Origin: Skermanella stibiiresistens SB22
Lineage (GTDB): Bacteria; Pseudomonadota; Alphaproteobacteria; Azospirillales; Azospirillaceae
DNA length: 64,000 nucleotides
Direction: 5' to 3'
NCBI RefSeq assembly: GCF_000576635.1
Contig: NZ_AVFL01000007.1
Span: forward strand, 186,001 to 250,000
Positions 45,453 to 54,824 of this stretch are shown here, one piece after another (the first letter of the stretch is position 1; the number at the start of each line of letters is the position of its first letter). The position numbers were made by a program, and so were the translations under genes. Below the pieces are notes generated by a model that did no database searches, was not told the origin of the DNA, and saw nothing but the letters and a program-made list of their open reading frames with translations.

Positions 45453-48225
45453 GCCGCCGTTCGATCCCCCGCCGCCTGATCCGCGACGCCACCGCCTTCT
45501 CGGCCTCGACCACCAGGAACGTCGCGAGCCCGAAACCGGCCAGGATCGCCCAGTCGTCCGCGTCGATGGCGGCGGTGCCGAACAGGCGCTGCATCGGTGG
45601 CAGGTAGGTGAAGGCCAGCTGGAGAACCAGGCATAGGGCGATCGAGATCAGGACCGGGCGGCTGCCCAGGATGCCGTCGGCGCTGATCACCGGGTTCATG
45701 ATCGCCCGCGCGTTCCACAGGTAGAAGATCTCGCCGACCACGAGCGAGTTGACCGCGACGGTGCGGGCCTGCTCCAGCGGGGCGCCGCTGGCCTCCAGCC
45801 ACAGGAACAGCCCGAAGGCGGGCACCATCAGCAGCACCATGACGAACAGGATGCGCCAGACCATGTAGCCGGTCAGGATGCCCTCGCGGGGTGGCCGCGG
45901 TGGCCGGCGCATGATGTCCCGCTCGCCCGGTTCGAAGGCCAGCGCCAGACCCAGCGTCACGGCGCTGATCATGTTGACCCACAGGATCTGCACGGGGGTG
46001 ATCGGCAACGCCGTGCCGGCGACGATCGCCACCAGGATTATCAGCGCCTGCGCCGCGTTGGTCGGCAGCAGGAACAGCACCGTCTTCCGCAGGTTGTCGT
46101 AGACCGTCCGGCCCTCCGCCACGGCGCGGGCGATCGAGGCGAAGTTGTCGTCGGCCAACACCATGGCGGCGGCCTCCTTGGCGGCCTCGGTCCCCTTGTT
46201 GCCCATGGCGATTCCGACATCGGCGCGTTTGAGGGCCGGCGCGTCGTTGACGCCGTCGCCCGTCATGGCGATGGTGGCGCCTGTCGACTGGAGGGCCTCG
46301 ACCAGCCGCAGCTTATGCTCGGGCGTGGTGCGGGCGAAGATGTCGGTGGCCAAGGCCGCTTCCCGGAACTCCCCGTCGTCGAGCCGGTCGAGGTCGCGCC
46401 CGGTCAGCACCGGACCGCCGCCCAGGCCGAAGGCGGAGCCTATGGCGCCCGCCGTCAGCGCGTGGTCTCCGGTGATCATCTTGACCTGGATGCCGGCGGC
46501 GGCGCAGTCCCTGACCGCCTCGATCGCCTCCTGGCGTGGCGGGTCGATCAGCCCGACCAGTCCCAGCAGGATCAGGCCGCTGGTGACATCCTCGAAGCCC
46601 AGCGTCGATTGGTCCGGGGTCGCGGCCCGCTCGGCGATGGCGAGCACGCGCTGGCCGCGCGTCGCCATGGTCTCGATCCTCCGATGCCACTCGGCGGCGT
46701 CGATCGGGGCGTCGCCGTTCCCGCGCCGTTCCAGCGCCGACATCTCGATCACCCGCTCCGGGGCGCCCTTGACCAGGAAGCGCCGGGCTCCGTCGGCGCC
46801 GCCATGCAGCGTCGCCATGAACTTGTGGTCCGATTCGAAGGGGATCACGTCGAGCCGGGGTGCCGCGTGGTTCTCCGTCCCGCGATCCAGACCGGCCTTC
46901 AGCGCCAGCGTCACGAGGGCGCCGTCGGTCGGATCGCCCTCCAGCCGCCACCCGCCGTCCTGGTTAAGGCCGTCCTGTTTCAAGATGGCGGCGTCGTTGC
47001 AAAGCAGCGCGGCGCGGGCCAAATCCATCAGCACCGGGTCGTCGGTGGGATTAGTGACGGCGCCGCTCACCTTGAAGGAACCAACCGGCTCGTAGCCGGT
47101 GCCGTCGACCTCGTAGGCGCCGTCGGCGGTCATGACGTCGCGCACGGTCAGCTCGTTGCGCGTCAGGGTGCCGGTCTTGTCGGAGCAGATCACGCTGACG
47201 GCCCCCAGCGTCTCCACGGCGGGCAGGCGGCGTATGATCGCGTTGCGCCGCGCCATGCGGGTGACGCCGATCGCCATCGTGATCGTCATGACGGCGGGCA
47301 AACCCTCCGGTATGGCCGCCACCGCGATGCCGACCGCCGCCATGAACATCTCGGTGACCGCGAAACTCCGGAGCCAGACGCCGACGGCGAAGGCCAACGC
47401 CGCCAGCGCCAGGATGCCGAAGGTCAGCCAACGGCCGAACGTGGCCATCTGGGCCAGCAGCGGCGTGGTCAGCGTCTCGACGCCGGCGATCAGGGTGCTG
47501 ATCCGGCCGATCTCCGTCCCGTCACCCGTGCCGATCACAAGCCCCGTGCCCTGCCCCACCGTGACCAGCGTGCCGGAGAACGCCGACGGCGTCCTGTCCC
47601 CCAAGCTAGAATCGGCCGCCACCGGTTCGATCGACTTGACCACCGGCACCGATTCGCCGGTCAGCGCCGACTCCTGGATCTGGAGGTTGCGGACGGCGAT
47701 CAGGCGCAGGTCGGCCGGCACCTTGTCGCCCGAGCAGAGCAGGACCAGGTCGCCGGGGACGAGATCCTCGGCCGGGATGGTCGCGCGTTCGCCGTCGCGG
47801 ATCACCGTGGCGTTGAGCGACAGCATGTCGCGGATGGCGTTCAGCGCCTGTTCCGCCTTGCCCTCCTGGATGAAGCCGATCAGGGCGTTGATCACCACCA
47901 CACCCACGATGACGGCGGCGTCGACCACCTCGCCCAGGGCGGCACTGACGATGGCCGCCGCGACGAGGACCAGGATCAGGATGTTGTTGAACTGCGCCAG
48001 GAACCGCGCCAGGGGGCCGCGACGGGCCGGCGGCGTCAGCCGATTGGGACCATGCCTCGCCAGCCTGACGGCGGCTTCCCGTCCACCGAGGCCGCCTTCG
48101 CCGGTGCCCAATCGGACCAGGGCCTCGCTGGCATCGACGGCGTGCCAGGACACATCCACGTCGGTGTCGGCGCCCTCGCGATCATCGCCGATGCCGGCCG
48201 TCGCCGGTCTTCCCATGACGGTCAT
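45439..48225 (-). CDS. P-type cation-transporting ATPase (P2A/P2B type)
   Basis: A 928-residue P-type ATPase. TGES is at about 189-192, PEGLP at 306-310, the phosphorylated Asp349 in DKTGTLT, then KGAPE and TGDGVNDAPALKRADVGIAMG. The N- and C-terminal cation-ATPase domains are present. This subfamily includes Ca, Na/K-like and Mg pumps; the ion cannot be fixed by eye, but there are no heavy-metal CxxC domains. The gene sits on the opposite strand between hemJ and rho, where other alphaproteobacteria often have nothing, so it is probably an insertion. Confidence 0.93.
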   Translation of the reverse strand: MTVMGRPATAGIGDDREGADTDVDVSWHAVDASEALVRLGTGEGGLGGREAAVRLARHGPNRLTPPARRGPLARFLAQFNNILILVLVAAAIVSAALGEVVDAAVIVGVVVINALIGFIQEGKAEQALNAIRDMLSLNATVIRDGERATIPAEDLVPGDLVLLCSGDKVPADLRLIAVRNLQIQESALTGESVPVVKSIEPVAADSSLGDRTPSAFSGTLVTVGQGTGLVIGTGDGTEIGRISTLIAGVETLTTPLLAQMATFGRWLTFGILALAALAFAVGVWLRSFAVTEMFMAAVGIAVAAIPEGLPAVMTITMAIGVTRMARRNAIIRRLPAVETLGAVSVICSDKTGTLTRNELTVRDVMTADGAYEVDGTGYEPVGSFKVSGAVTNPTDDPVLMDLARAALLCNDAAILKQDGLNQDGGWRLEGDPTDGALVTLALKAGLDRGTENHAAPRLDVIPFESDHKFMATLHGGADGARRFLVKGAPERVIEMSALERRGNGDAPIDAAEWHRRIETMATRGQRVLAIAERAATPDQSTLGFEDVTSGLILLGLVGLIDPPRQEAIEAVRDCAAAGIQVKMITGDHALTAGAIGSAFGLGGGPVLTGRDLDRLDDGEFREAALATDIFARTTPEHKLRLVEALQSTGATIAMTGDGVNDAPALKRADVGIAMGNKGTEAAKEAAAMVLADDNFASIARAVAEGRTVYDNLRKTVLFLLPTNAAQALIILVAIVAGTALPITPVQILWVNMISAVTLGLALAFEPGERDIMRRPPRPPREGILTGYMVWRILFVMVLLMVPAFGLFLWLEASGAPLEQARTVAVNSLVVGEIFYLWNARAIMNPVISADGILGSRPVLISIALCLVLQLAFTYLPPMQRLFGTAAIDADDWAILAGFGLATFLVVEAEKAVASRIRRRGIERRLRKA

Positions 48226-48405
48226 GATGTCCCCACCCCCTGTTGACCCTGATCCCGAGTTGTGTTCCGACCAGGGGATTCGCGAGGATCATTGTGGGGA
48301 GTGGAGCCCGCAGCGACAACTGGCCGCAGCGACAGCCAGACGTATGGGCGCGCATACAGGTGGCCTATCCTCGGATATAGCGCTTCGGTACAGTTCCGGT
48401 TTCGT

Positions 48406-48432
48406 TTGACTTGTCAATCCGGCTCGTATAAC
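48406..48432 (+). promoter_or_regulatory. Candidate promoter of rho
   Basis: TTGACT (48406-48411) and TATAAC (48427-48432) are 15 bases apart. Spacing is slightly short but both hexamers are strong. It would give an mRNA leader of about 150 bases before rho. Confidence 0.4.
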
Positions 48433-48458
48433 TATCTTCTCATCAGACGGCCCAATCC

Positions 48459-48502
48459 CGAGAATTCCATCATATTCTCGAGCGCCCCTCCCGGGGATGC
48501 TC
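48459..48502 (+). promoter_or_regulatory. Two tandem hairpins in the rho leader
   Basis: CGAGAAT (48459-48465) pairs with ATTCTCG (48474-48480). Immediately after, GAGC and CCCC (from 48480) pair with GGGG and GCTC (to 48502). A pyrimidine-rich stretch follows to about 48590. Rho controls its own gene by attenuation in other bacteria; this leader may do the same. Confidence 0.4.
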
Positions 48503-48590
48503 CGACGGCCGATAGCCTCTCTCAGCCGCGCCGCCTATTTCCCTCCGCGCCCGGCATGCAAATGCCGCTTCCGTCCCCCACAGGCTCCCG

Positions 48591-49847
48591 ATGAACCTCC
48601 AAGAGTTGAAATGTAAGACGCCTGCCGAGCTATTGGCGTTCGCTGAAGAATTGCAGATCGAGAACGCCAGTACCTTGCGCAAGCAGGACATGATGTTCGC
48701 CATCCTGAAGCAGCTCGCCGAGAACGAGGTGCCGATCTTCGGTGATGGTGTGCTGGAGATCCTCCAGGACGGCTTCGGCTTCCTCCGCTCGCCGGAATCC
48801 AATTACCTTCCCGGTCCGGACGACATCTATGTCAGTCCAAGCCAGGTGCGGCGCTTCGGCCTGCGCACCGGCGACACGGTCGAGGGCCAGATCCGGGCAC
48901 CCAAGGATGGCGAGCGCTATTTCGCGCTGCTCAAGGTCAACACGATCAATTTCGACAGCCCGGACAAGGTCCGGCATCGGATCAACTTCGACAACCTGAC
49001 CCCGCTCTATCCGGAGGAGCGGCTGAATATGGAAATCGAGGATCCGACCAAGAAGAACTTCACCGGCCGGATCATCGATCTGGTGGTTCCCCTGGGCAAG
49101 GGGCAGCGCGCTCTGGTCGTGGCGCCGCCGCGCACCGGCAAGACGGTGATGCTCCAGAACATCGCCCACTCGATCGCGCAGAATCACCCCGAGGTGTATC
49201 TGATTGTCCTGCTGATCGACGAGCGGCCCGAGGAAGTGACCGACATGGCCCGCAGCGTGCGCGGCGAGGTCGTCAGCTCCACCTTCGACGAGCCGGCTGC
49301 CCGTCACGTCCAGGTCGCCGAGATGGTGATCGAGAAGGCCAAGCGGCTGGTCGAGCACAAGCGCGACGTCGTCATCCTGCTGGACAGCATCACCCGCTTG
49401 GCGCGCGCCTACAACACGGTCGTCCCCAGCTCCGGCAAGGTGCTGACCGGCGGTGTCGACGCCAACGCGCTGCAGCGTCCCAAGCGCTTCTTCGGCGCCG
49501 CCCGCAACATCGAGGAAGGCGGCTCGCTGACCATCATCGCCACCGCGCTGATCGACACCGGATCGCGCATGGACGAGGTGATCTTCGAGGAGTTCAAGGG
49601 TACCGGCAACTCCGAGATCATCCTGGACCGCAAGATCAGCGACAAGCGGACCTTCCCGGCGATCGACATCACCAAGTCGGGCACCCGCAAGGAGGAGCTG
49701 CTGGTCGACAAGGGCACCATCTCCAAGATGTGGGTCCTGCGCCGCATCCTGATGCCGATGGGTGTGACCGACTCGGTCGATTTCCTGTTGGACAAGCTGA
49801 AGCACACCAAGAGCAATTCCGAGTTCTTCGACTCGATGAACCAGTAG
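48591..49847 (+). CDS. rho: Transcription termination factor Rho
   Basis: A 418-residue hexameric RNA helicase that ends transcription at untranslated RNAs. The N-terminal cold-shock-like RNA-binding domain ([20 protein letters not shown]) precedes Walker A ([12 protein letters not shown]), Walker B ([16 protein letters not shown]) and the R-loop. Length and sequence are typical. It lies at the far side of the P-type ATPase from hemEHJ. Confidence 0.98.
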   Translation: MNLQELKCKTPAELLAFAEELQIENASTLRKQDMMFAILKQLAENEVPIFGDGVLEILQDGFGFLRSPESNYLPGPDDIYVSPSQVRRFGLRTGDTVEGQIRAPKDGERYFALLKVNTINFDSPDKVRHRINFDNLTPLYPEERLNMEIEDPTKKNFTGRIIDLVVPLGKGQRALVVAPPRTGKTVMLQNIAHSIAQNHPEVYLIVLLIDERPEEVTDMARSVRGEVVSSTFDEPAARHVQVAEMVIEKAKRLVEHKRDVVILLDSITRLARAYNTVVPSSGKVLTGGVDANALQRPKRFFGAARNIEEGGSLTIIATALIDTGSRMDEVIFEEFKGTGNSEIILDRKISDKRTFPAIDITKSGTRKEELLVDKGTISKMWVLRRILMPMGVTDSVDFLLDKLKHTKSNSEFFDSMNQ

Positions 49848-49866
49848 ACGGTTCGCAGTCAAACTA

Positions 49867-49914
49867 AAAAAGCCTTCGCCTCTCTCCGTCAGGAGGAGGC
49901 GAAGGCTTTTTTAT
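49867..49914. terminator. Bidirectional intrinsic terminator between rho and secB
   Basis: AAAAAGCCTTCGCCTC (49867-49882) pairs with GAGGCGAAGGCTTTTT (ending near 49911), giving a strong stem with A-rich and T-rich flanks. It ends both the rightward rho and the leftward secB transcripts. Confidence 0.9.
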
Positions 49915-49966
49915 TTTCGGATGTTCGCCGGTGGATACTTGATCCAGACCGGCGATCCCTTGGTGA

Positions 49967-50440
49967 TCAGGCGGTGGTCGAGGTCGGGGCGGTCTGGCGG
50001 CGGTACAGGTCGCTGAAGTCGATCGGGTTGATCATCAGCGGCGGATAGCCACCATCGCGGGTGGCGTCGGCGATGATCGCGCGGGCGAACGGGAACAGCA
50101 GGCGGGGACCCTCGATCAGCAGCACCGGGCGGATATGCTCGTCCGCGAGTCCCTGCAGCGTCATCAGGCCGGCATAGGACAGCTCGACCAGGAAGGCGGT
50201 GTTCTCGCCGACCTTGGCCTCGCAGCGCATCTCGAGGACGACCTCGTAAAGCGTGTCGCCGACTTGCTGGCTGCGGACATCGACGCCGACCGAAACCTGC
50301 GGGGCCGGCTGGCCGGGCAGCAGGGTCTGCGGCGCGTTCGGGTTCTCGAACGAGAAATCCTTGACGTATTGGGCGTTGATGACGATCGGCAGGGCGGTCG
50401 GGGTCGGGCGGGTCTGGTCGGCGCCGTTCTGGTCGGACAT
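49967..50440 (-). CDS. secB: Protein-export chaperone SecB
   Basis: A 157-residue chaperone that keeps preproteins unfolded and delivers them to SecA. The core YVKDFSFENPNAPQTLL and CEAKVGENTAFLVELSYAGL, and the late GGYPPLMINPIDFSDLYRRQ, are family signatures. It forms tetramers. The ATG at 50440 is the standard start. Confidence 0.96.
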   Translation of the reverse strand: MSDQNGADQTRPTPTALPIVINAQYVKDFSFENPNAPQTLLPGQPAPQVSVGVDVRSQQVGDTLYEVVLEMRCEAKVGENTAFLVELSYAGLMTLQGLADEHIRPVLLIEGPRLLFPFARAIIADATRDGGYPPLMINPIDFSDLYRRQTAPTSTTA

Positions 50441-50556
50441 GGTGGGCTCCTGTGTTTGGGCGCGTTTTGTTGCCGCTGTGGCTAGCACGGAAACCCGGCT
50501 GTCCACAACGGCGCGTCACACTGGATTCGCCGACCGGCCGCCGGGAACCCGTCTCG

Positions 50557-51114
50557 TCAAGGCTTGATTTTGGCGAAGTCCGGCGCCGGGTCCGATTTGG
50601 GGTTGAACTCGACCAGGGCGCAGTTGGTGACTTCCTGCCCGGTCATGGCGCGGATGAAGCCCCAATGGCTGACCACGCCGACATGGGCGGCGTCATCCAT
50701 CCCGGCCGCGATGGCGCGGAACTCGGCGGCGCGCATCGTGACGCCATCCTCGCTGTCCTCCCGCTCCGGCCACCAGATCTCCGGCACATGGTCGAACTCC
50801 AGATGGGGCCAGCGCTTCTCCAACTCCGATCGGGGCGACCCGATGTCGCACATGAAGAACGCGTGCTCGCCCAGGATTGGCTGGACCTCGATCGGCAGTT
50901 CCAGGATCTCCGCGATGATCGACGCGGTCTGGAGGGCGCGCGTGTAGGGGCTGGCGATCAGGCGTCTCAGCCCGCGCTCCGACAGCTCCGTCGCGGCGGC
51001 GAGCGCCTGGGTGCGGCCAAGGTCGGTCAGGCCGGGATCGACCAAGCCGGGGTCGACCCGTTCGATCGCGAAGGCGGCGTTGAATTCGGACTGGCCGTGG
51101 CGGATCAGGATCAT
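50557..51114 (-). CDS. Histidine phosphatase family protein
   Basis: A 185-residue phosphoglycerate-mutase-like phosphatase. The catalytic His is in MILIRHGQSEFN (His6) and the second half has VVSHWGFIRAM with the other active His. The substrate is unknown; relatives act on sugar phosphates, proteins or nucleosides. Confidence 0.86.
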   Translation of the reverse strand: MILIRHGQSEFNAAFAIERVDPGLVDPGLTDLGRTQALAAATELSERGLRRLIASPYTRALQTASIIAEILELPIEVQPILGEHAFFMCDIGSPRSELEKRWPHLEFDHVPEIWWPEREDSEDGVTMRAAEFRAIAAGMDDAAHVGVVSHWGFIRAMTGQEVTNCALVEFNPKSDPAPDFAKIKP

Positions 51115-51152
51115 CGTTCTGCTTATCGGCTGCGGGATTTGACGTGTGGGAC

Positions 51153-51713
51153 TTAGCGATTGTGGGGAGGACGCCAGCGGCTGTCGGGCGGCGGCAGGTC
51201 CGTGGTGGGTCCAGCGCCAGGGTTGGAAGCGCCAGGGCCGGACTCATCGGGCGTCACGTCCCGGAATTCCGCGTCGATCACGCCGGGGGGCGGCCTGGAG
51301 CCCCGGCTGAACGGGCCGCCGGGGCCGACCTCCGCGCCATCCACGAAGACCCGCATCTCGCCCCGCTTCCGCAGGACTCCGACCATTCGCCCGCGGAGGA
51401 AACGGCGGAAGGCCGGGATGAACAGCAGCGCTCCGAAGACGTCGGTGACGAAACCCGGGGTCAGCAGCAGGACGCCGGCGGCGACCAGGCAGAAGCCGTC
51501 GAACACCTCGGCCACCGGCGGTTCGTTGCGGGCCAGGCTCTCGCGGGCCCGCTGGGCCACCGCGAATCCCTGATGGCGGAGCAAGGCGATACCTCCGAAG
51601 GCGGTCAGGAGGATCAACGCAAGGGTCTGCCACAATCCGATCAGGCCACCAACCTTGATGAACACGGCAATTTCGATGATCGGAAGCAGGATGATTGCGA
51701 GTAGGATGTACAT
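51153..51713 (-). CDS. fxsA: FxsA family membrane protein
   Basis: A 186-residue protein with spans at about residues 2-20, 25-45 and 68-95, and the FxsA motif GFVTDVFGALLFIPAFR. In E. coli FxsA affects F-exclusion of phage T7; its cellular role is not clear. The Pro/Gly/Arg-rich tail of about 70 residues is cytoplasmic. It is divergent from timA, the usual layout in alphaproteobacteria. Confidence 0.9.
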   Translation of the reverse strand: MYILLAIILLPIIEIAVFIKVGGLIGLWQTLALILLTAFGGIALLRHQGFAVAQRARESLARNEPPVAEVFDGFCLVAAGVLLLTPGFVTDVFGALLFIPAFRRFLRGRMVGVLRKRGEMRVFVDGAEVGPGGPFSRGSRPPPGVIDAEFRDVTPDESGPGASNPGAGPTTDLPPPDSRWRPPHNR

Positions 51714-51889
51714 GCGTGTCCTTGCTCTTTCCAGGGTAACGGCCTATCTACGAAAAGAGGCGTTTGTCGAAACCGGTACAGGATACCCGTACAGGCGTTC
51801 GGCTGACACCGTACACATACGCTCTTCACGCGGTACAGTTAATACACGCCCGGCTGACGGTCTAGGGCGAACCGACCAGGACATGTTCA

Positions 51890-52594
51890 ATGGGCGAGGG
51901 GTTTTATTTCATCGATATCCTGATTTTCGCCATGATCGCGGCCTTTCTGGTGTATCGGCTGCGCGGCGTTTTGGGCCGGCGCAACGGTGAGGAGCGTCAG
52001 CGTCCCAATCCGTACTCTCCCAGGACAGGCCAGGAGGGTGGAGACAACGTGGTGACCCTGCCGGATCGCGGGGTGGACCGGGGTGCCGACCGGGGGCGCG
52101 CTCCCGTCGATGTCGTTCCGCCGGCGCCGGACGAGCCCTATTCGCTCGCGGCCGGGGTCGCCCACATCCAGACCGCCGATCCGACCTTCGAGGAGAAATC
52201 CTTCGTCCAGGGTGGCCGCGCCGCGTTCGAGATGATCGTGACGGCCTTCGCCCATGGCGATACGCCGACCCTGCGTCCGCTGCTGAGCGACGATGTCTAT
52301 GACAACTTCGCCGCCGCCATCCGGTCCCGGCAGGCCGCCGGCGAGTCGCTGGAGACCCAGGTGGTCGCCATCCGCGACGCCGACGTGATCGAGGCCCGGA
52401 TGGAGGGCAGGACCGCTTTCGTGACGATCAAGTTCGTCAGCGAGCAGATCAACGTGACGCGGGACAAGACCGGCGCCGTGATCGAAGGCGATCCCGAACA
52501 GCCGCTGGAGGTGGTCGATATCTGGACCTTCGCGCGCAACACCCGCTCCCGCAATCCCAACTGGACCCTGATCGAGACCCGCGTCCCGAACTGA
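51890..52594 (+). CDS. Tim44/TimA family protein
   Basis: A 234-residue protein with one N-terminal membrane span (about residues 5-22), a charged linker, and a Tim44-like domain (SFVQGGRAAFEMIVTAFAHGDTPTLRPLL) in the second half. In Caulobacter TimA is an inner-membrane protein of the same family as the mitochondrial import component Tim44. Its bacterial role is not settled. It precedes mltA. Confidence 0.9.
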   Translation: MGEGFYFIDILIFAMIAAFLVYRLRGVLGRRNGEERQRPNPYSPRTGQEGGDNVVTLPDRGVDRGADRGRAPVDVVPPAPDEPYSLAAGVAHIQTADPTFEEKSFVQGGRAAFEMIVTAFAHGDTPTLRPLLSDDVYDNFAAAIRSRQAAGESLETQVVAIRDADVIEARMEGRTAFVTIKFVSEQINVTRDKTGAVIEGDPEQPLEVVDIWTFARNTRSRNPNWTLIETRVPN

Positions 52595-52680
52595 TCGCGT
52601 GTCGATCGACCGTCCCTCCGTGACATGAGGGACGCCGGGTCCGAGCTTGGCCGGATGTTTCGCTTTTCCATGACTGGCCC

Positions 52681-53868
52681 ATGACTGGTTCCATACGATG
52701 GATCGGCACCGCCCTCGCGGCGGTGCTGGCCGTTTTCCTGGCATCCTGCGCCCCGAAGGCGCCGAAGGAGCCGGAGGCTGTGCCGCCCAAGCTGACGCTC
52801 ACCCCCGCCAGCTTCCCGGACCTGCCCGGCTGGCGGGACGATACCCAAGCCGACACGCTGGACGCCTTCGCCAAGTCCTGCGCCAGGCTGGTGGTCCAGC
52901 CGGCGGATCGGGCGGTCGGGGCCGCCGGCAAGGTCGCGGATTGGCAAGCTCCCTGCCGAGCGCTGGCCGCGGTGCCAAGGGGCGACCAAGCCGCCGCGAG
53001 GGCCTATTTCGAGACGTGGTTCCTGCCCTACGCCGCCGCCGACAACGACAAGCCCGAGGGGCTGTTCACCGGCTATTACGAGGCGGAACTGCGTGGTTCG
53101 GCGCTGGTTGGCGGGCGCTATACGGTGCCGCTCTACCGCAAGCCCGATGATCTTGTGATGGTCGACCTTGGCGAGTTCCGCGATGCGCTGAAGGGCGAGC
53201 GGATCGCCGGTCGCGTCGTCGATGGCCGCCTGCGTCCCTACGAGGACCGCGCCAGGATCGAGAAGGGCGCGCTCAAGGGCCGTGACCTGGAACTGGTTTG
53301 GGTCGACGATCCGGTGGATGCCTTCTTCCTGCAGATCCAAGGATCGGGCCGGGTCGTGATGGAGGATGGCAGCGTCGTCCGCGTCGGCTACGCCGGCCAG
53401 AACGGCCATCCCTATGTGGCGATCGGACGCGAGTTGATCGCCCGGGGCGCGCTGACCCGCGAGACGGTCTCGATGCAGTCGATCCGCGACTGGCTGCGCG
53501 CCAATCCGGGCGAGGCCACGGCACTGATGGACAAGAACCCCTCCTTCGTCTTCTTCCAGACGCTGACCGGCGAGGGACCGCTGGGCGCCCAGGGTGTCGC
53601 CTTGACGCCGGGCCGCAGCTTGGCGGTGGACCGCTCCTTCGTGCCCTATGGCGTGCCGGTCTGGCTGGACGCCCAGGACCCCCTGGACGCCGAGGCTCGC
53701 CTGCGGCGGCTGATGGTGGCCCAGGATACCGGTGGCGCCATCCGCGGCGTCGTGCGGGGCGACGTGTTCTGGGGCCATGGGCATGAGGCCGAGCTTCGCG
53801 CCGGCAAGATGAAGAGTCCCGGCCGGTATTATTTGTTGATCCCGAAGGGCGTGACTCCGGTGGGGTGA
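52681..53868 (+). CDS. mltA: Membrane-bound lytic murein transglycosylase A
   Basis: A 395-residue lipoprotein that cuts the glycan strands of peptidoglycan to form 1,6-anhydro ends. The lipobox FLASC puts the lipidated residue at Cys23. The MltA core shows LFTGYYEAELRGS, DAFFLQIQGSGRV and VAQDTGGAIRG with the catalytic Asp, plus the 3D domain (RLMVAQDTGGAIRGVVRGDVF, given by its ends). It lies 86 bases after timA. Confidence 0.94.
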   Translation: MTGSIRWIGTALAAVLAVFLASCAPKAPKEPEAVPPKLTLTPASFPDLPGWRDDTQADTLDAFAKSCARLVVQPADRAVGAAGKVADWQAPCRALAAVPRGDQAAARAYFETWFLPYAAADNDKPEGLFTGYYEAELRGSALVGGRYTVPLYRKPDDLVMVDLGEFRDALKGERIAGRVVDGRLRPYEDRARIEKGALKGRDLELVWVDDPVDAFFLQIQGSGRVVMEDGSVVRVGYAGQNGHPYVAIGRELIARGALTRETVSMQSIRDWLRANPGEATALMDKNPSFVFFQTLTGEGPLGAQGVALTPGRSLAVDRSFVPYGVPVWLDAQDPLDAEARLRRLMVAQDTGGAIRGVVRGDVFWGHGHEAELRAGKMKSPGRYYLLIPKGVTPVG

Positions 53869-53970
53869 AGCCGGTTGCCTACTGGTATGCTACAAACCAA
53901 TTACACGGCACATGAAACAGATCGGCACGGAGTCGAACTCGGGCTCGAAGTGTCGGCGGGGAAGTAAATA

Positions 53971-54750
53971 ATGAACAACGCTACCAAGGCGCCCCGCGTG
54001 GGGCTGTTCGTGACTTGTCTGGTCGACCTGTTCCGGCCGACGGTGGGGTTCGCGGCGGTCAAGCTGCTGGAGGATGCGGGCTGCTCGGTCGAGGTTCCGG
54101 CCAGCCAGACCTGCTGTGGTCAGCCCGCCTACAATTCGGGCGACCGGGCCGACACCAAGGAGATCGCCCGGAGCGTCATCGAGGCCTTCGAGGGCTTCGA
54201 CTACGTGGTGGCGCCGAGCGGGTCGTGCGCCGGCATGATCAAGGAGCACTATGGCGAGCTGTTCGCCGACGAGCCGGAATGGGCCCAGCGCGCCGCCCAT
54301 CTGAAGCACCGCACCTACGAACTGGTCTCGTTCCTGGTCGATGTCCTCGGCATGGACGGCGTCGCCGCCCGCTACGACGGCACGGTGACCTATCACGACA
54401 GCTGCTCCGGCCTGCGCGAACTTGGCGTCAAGGAACAGCCGCGGACGCTGCTGCGCTCGGTCGAGGGCCTGACGGTGACGGAACTGCCGGGTGCGGAAGT
54501 GTGTTGCGGCTTCGGTGGGACGTTCTGCATCAAGTACCCGGATATCTCCAACAAGATGGTCGGCGACAAGACCGTCGACATCGGCCGGACCGGGGCGGAC
54601 ACCCTGCTGGCCGGCGACATGGGATGCCTGCTGAACATGGCCGGCAAGCTCAAGCGCGAGGGTTCGCCGGTCAAGGTGCGCCATGTCGCCGAGGTGCTGG
54701 CCGGCATGACCGGCGAGGCCGCGCCAATCGGCGACACCCGAACCCGCTGA
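53971..54750 (+). CDS. lutA: Lactate utilisation protein LutA (Fe-S, CCG domain)
   Basis: A 259-residue subunit of the LutABC L-lactate dehydrogenase system. It carries CCG-type cysteine motifs (QTCCGQPAYNSG at about 47, and EVCCGFGGTFCIKYP later) that bind Fe-S clusters or assist electron transfer. It heads a three-gene cluster lutA-lutB-lutC (lldEFG). No lactate permease is nearby. Confidence 0.9.
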   Translation: MNNATKAPRVGLFVTCLVDLFRPTVGFAAVKLLEDAGCSVEVPASQTCCGQPAYNSGDRADTKEIARSVIEAFEGFDYVVAPSGSCAGMIKEHYGELFADEPEWAQRAAHLKHRTYELVSFLVDVLGMDGVAARYDGTVTYHDSCSGLRELGVKEQPRTLLRSVEGLTVTELPGAEVCCGFGGTFCIKYPDISNKMVGDKTVDIGRTGADTLLAGDMGCLLNMAGKLKREGSPVKVRHVAEVLAGMTGEAAPIGDTRTR

Positions 54751-54824
54751 TCCGCGCTATATACTGATCACGACACTGATCCAGCCGCTTGAAAAGCTCC
54801 GGTAAGGACCTAGGAACCTCTCAG

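Noticed and set aside
46315-48246. A 643-codon plus-strand frame opposite the P-type ATPase
   Set aside because: The opposite strand carries all P-type ATPase motifs; this frame is a compositional shadow.
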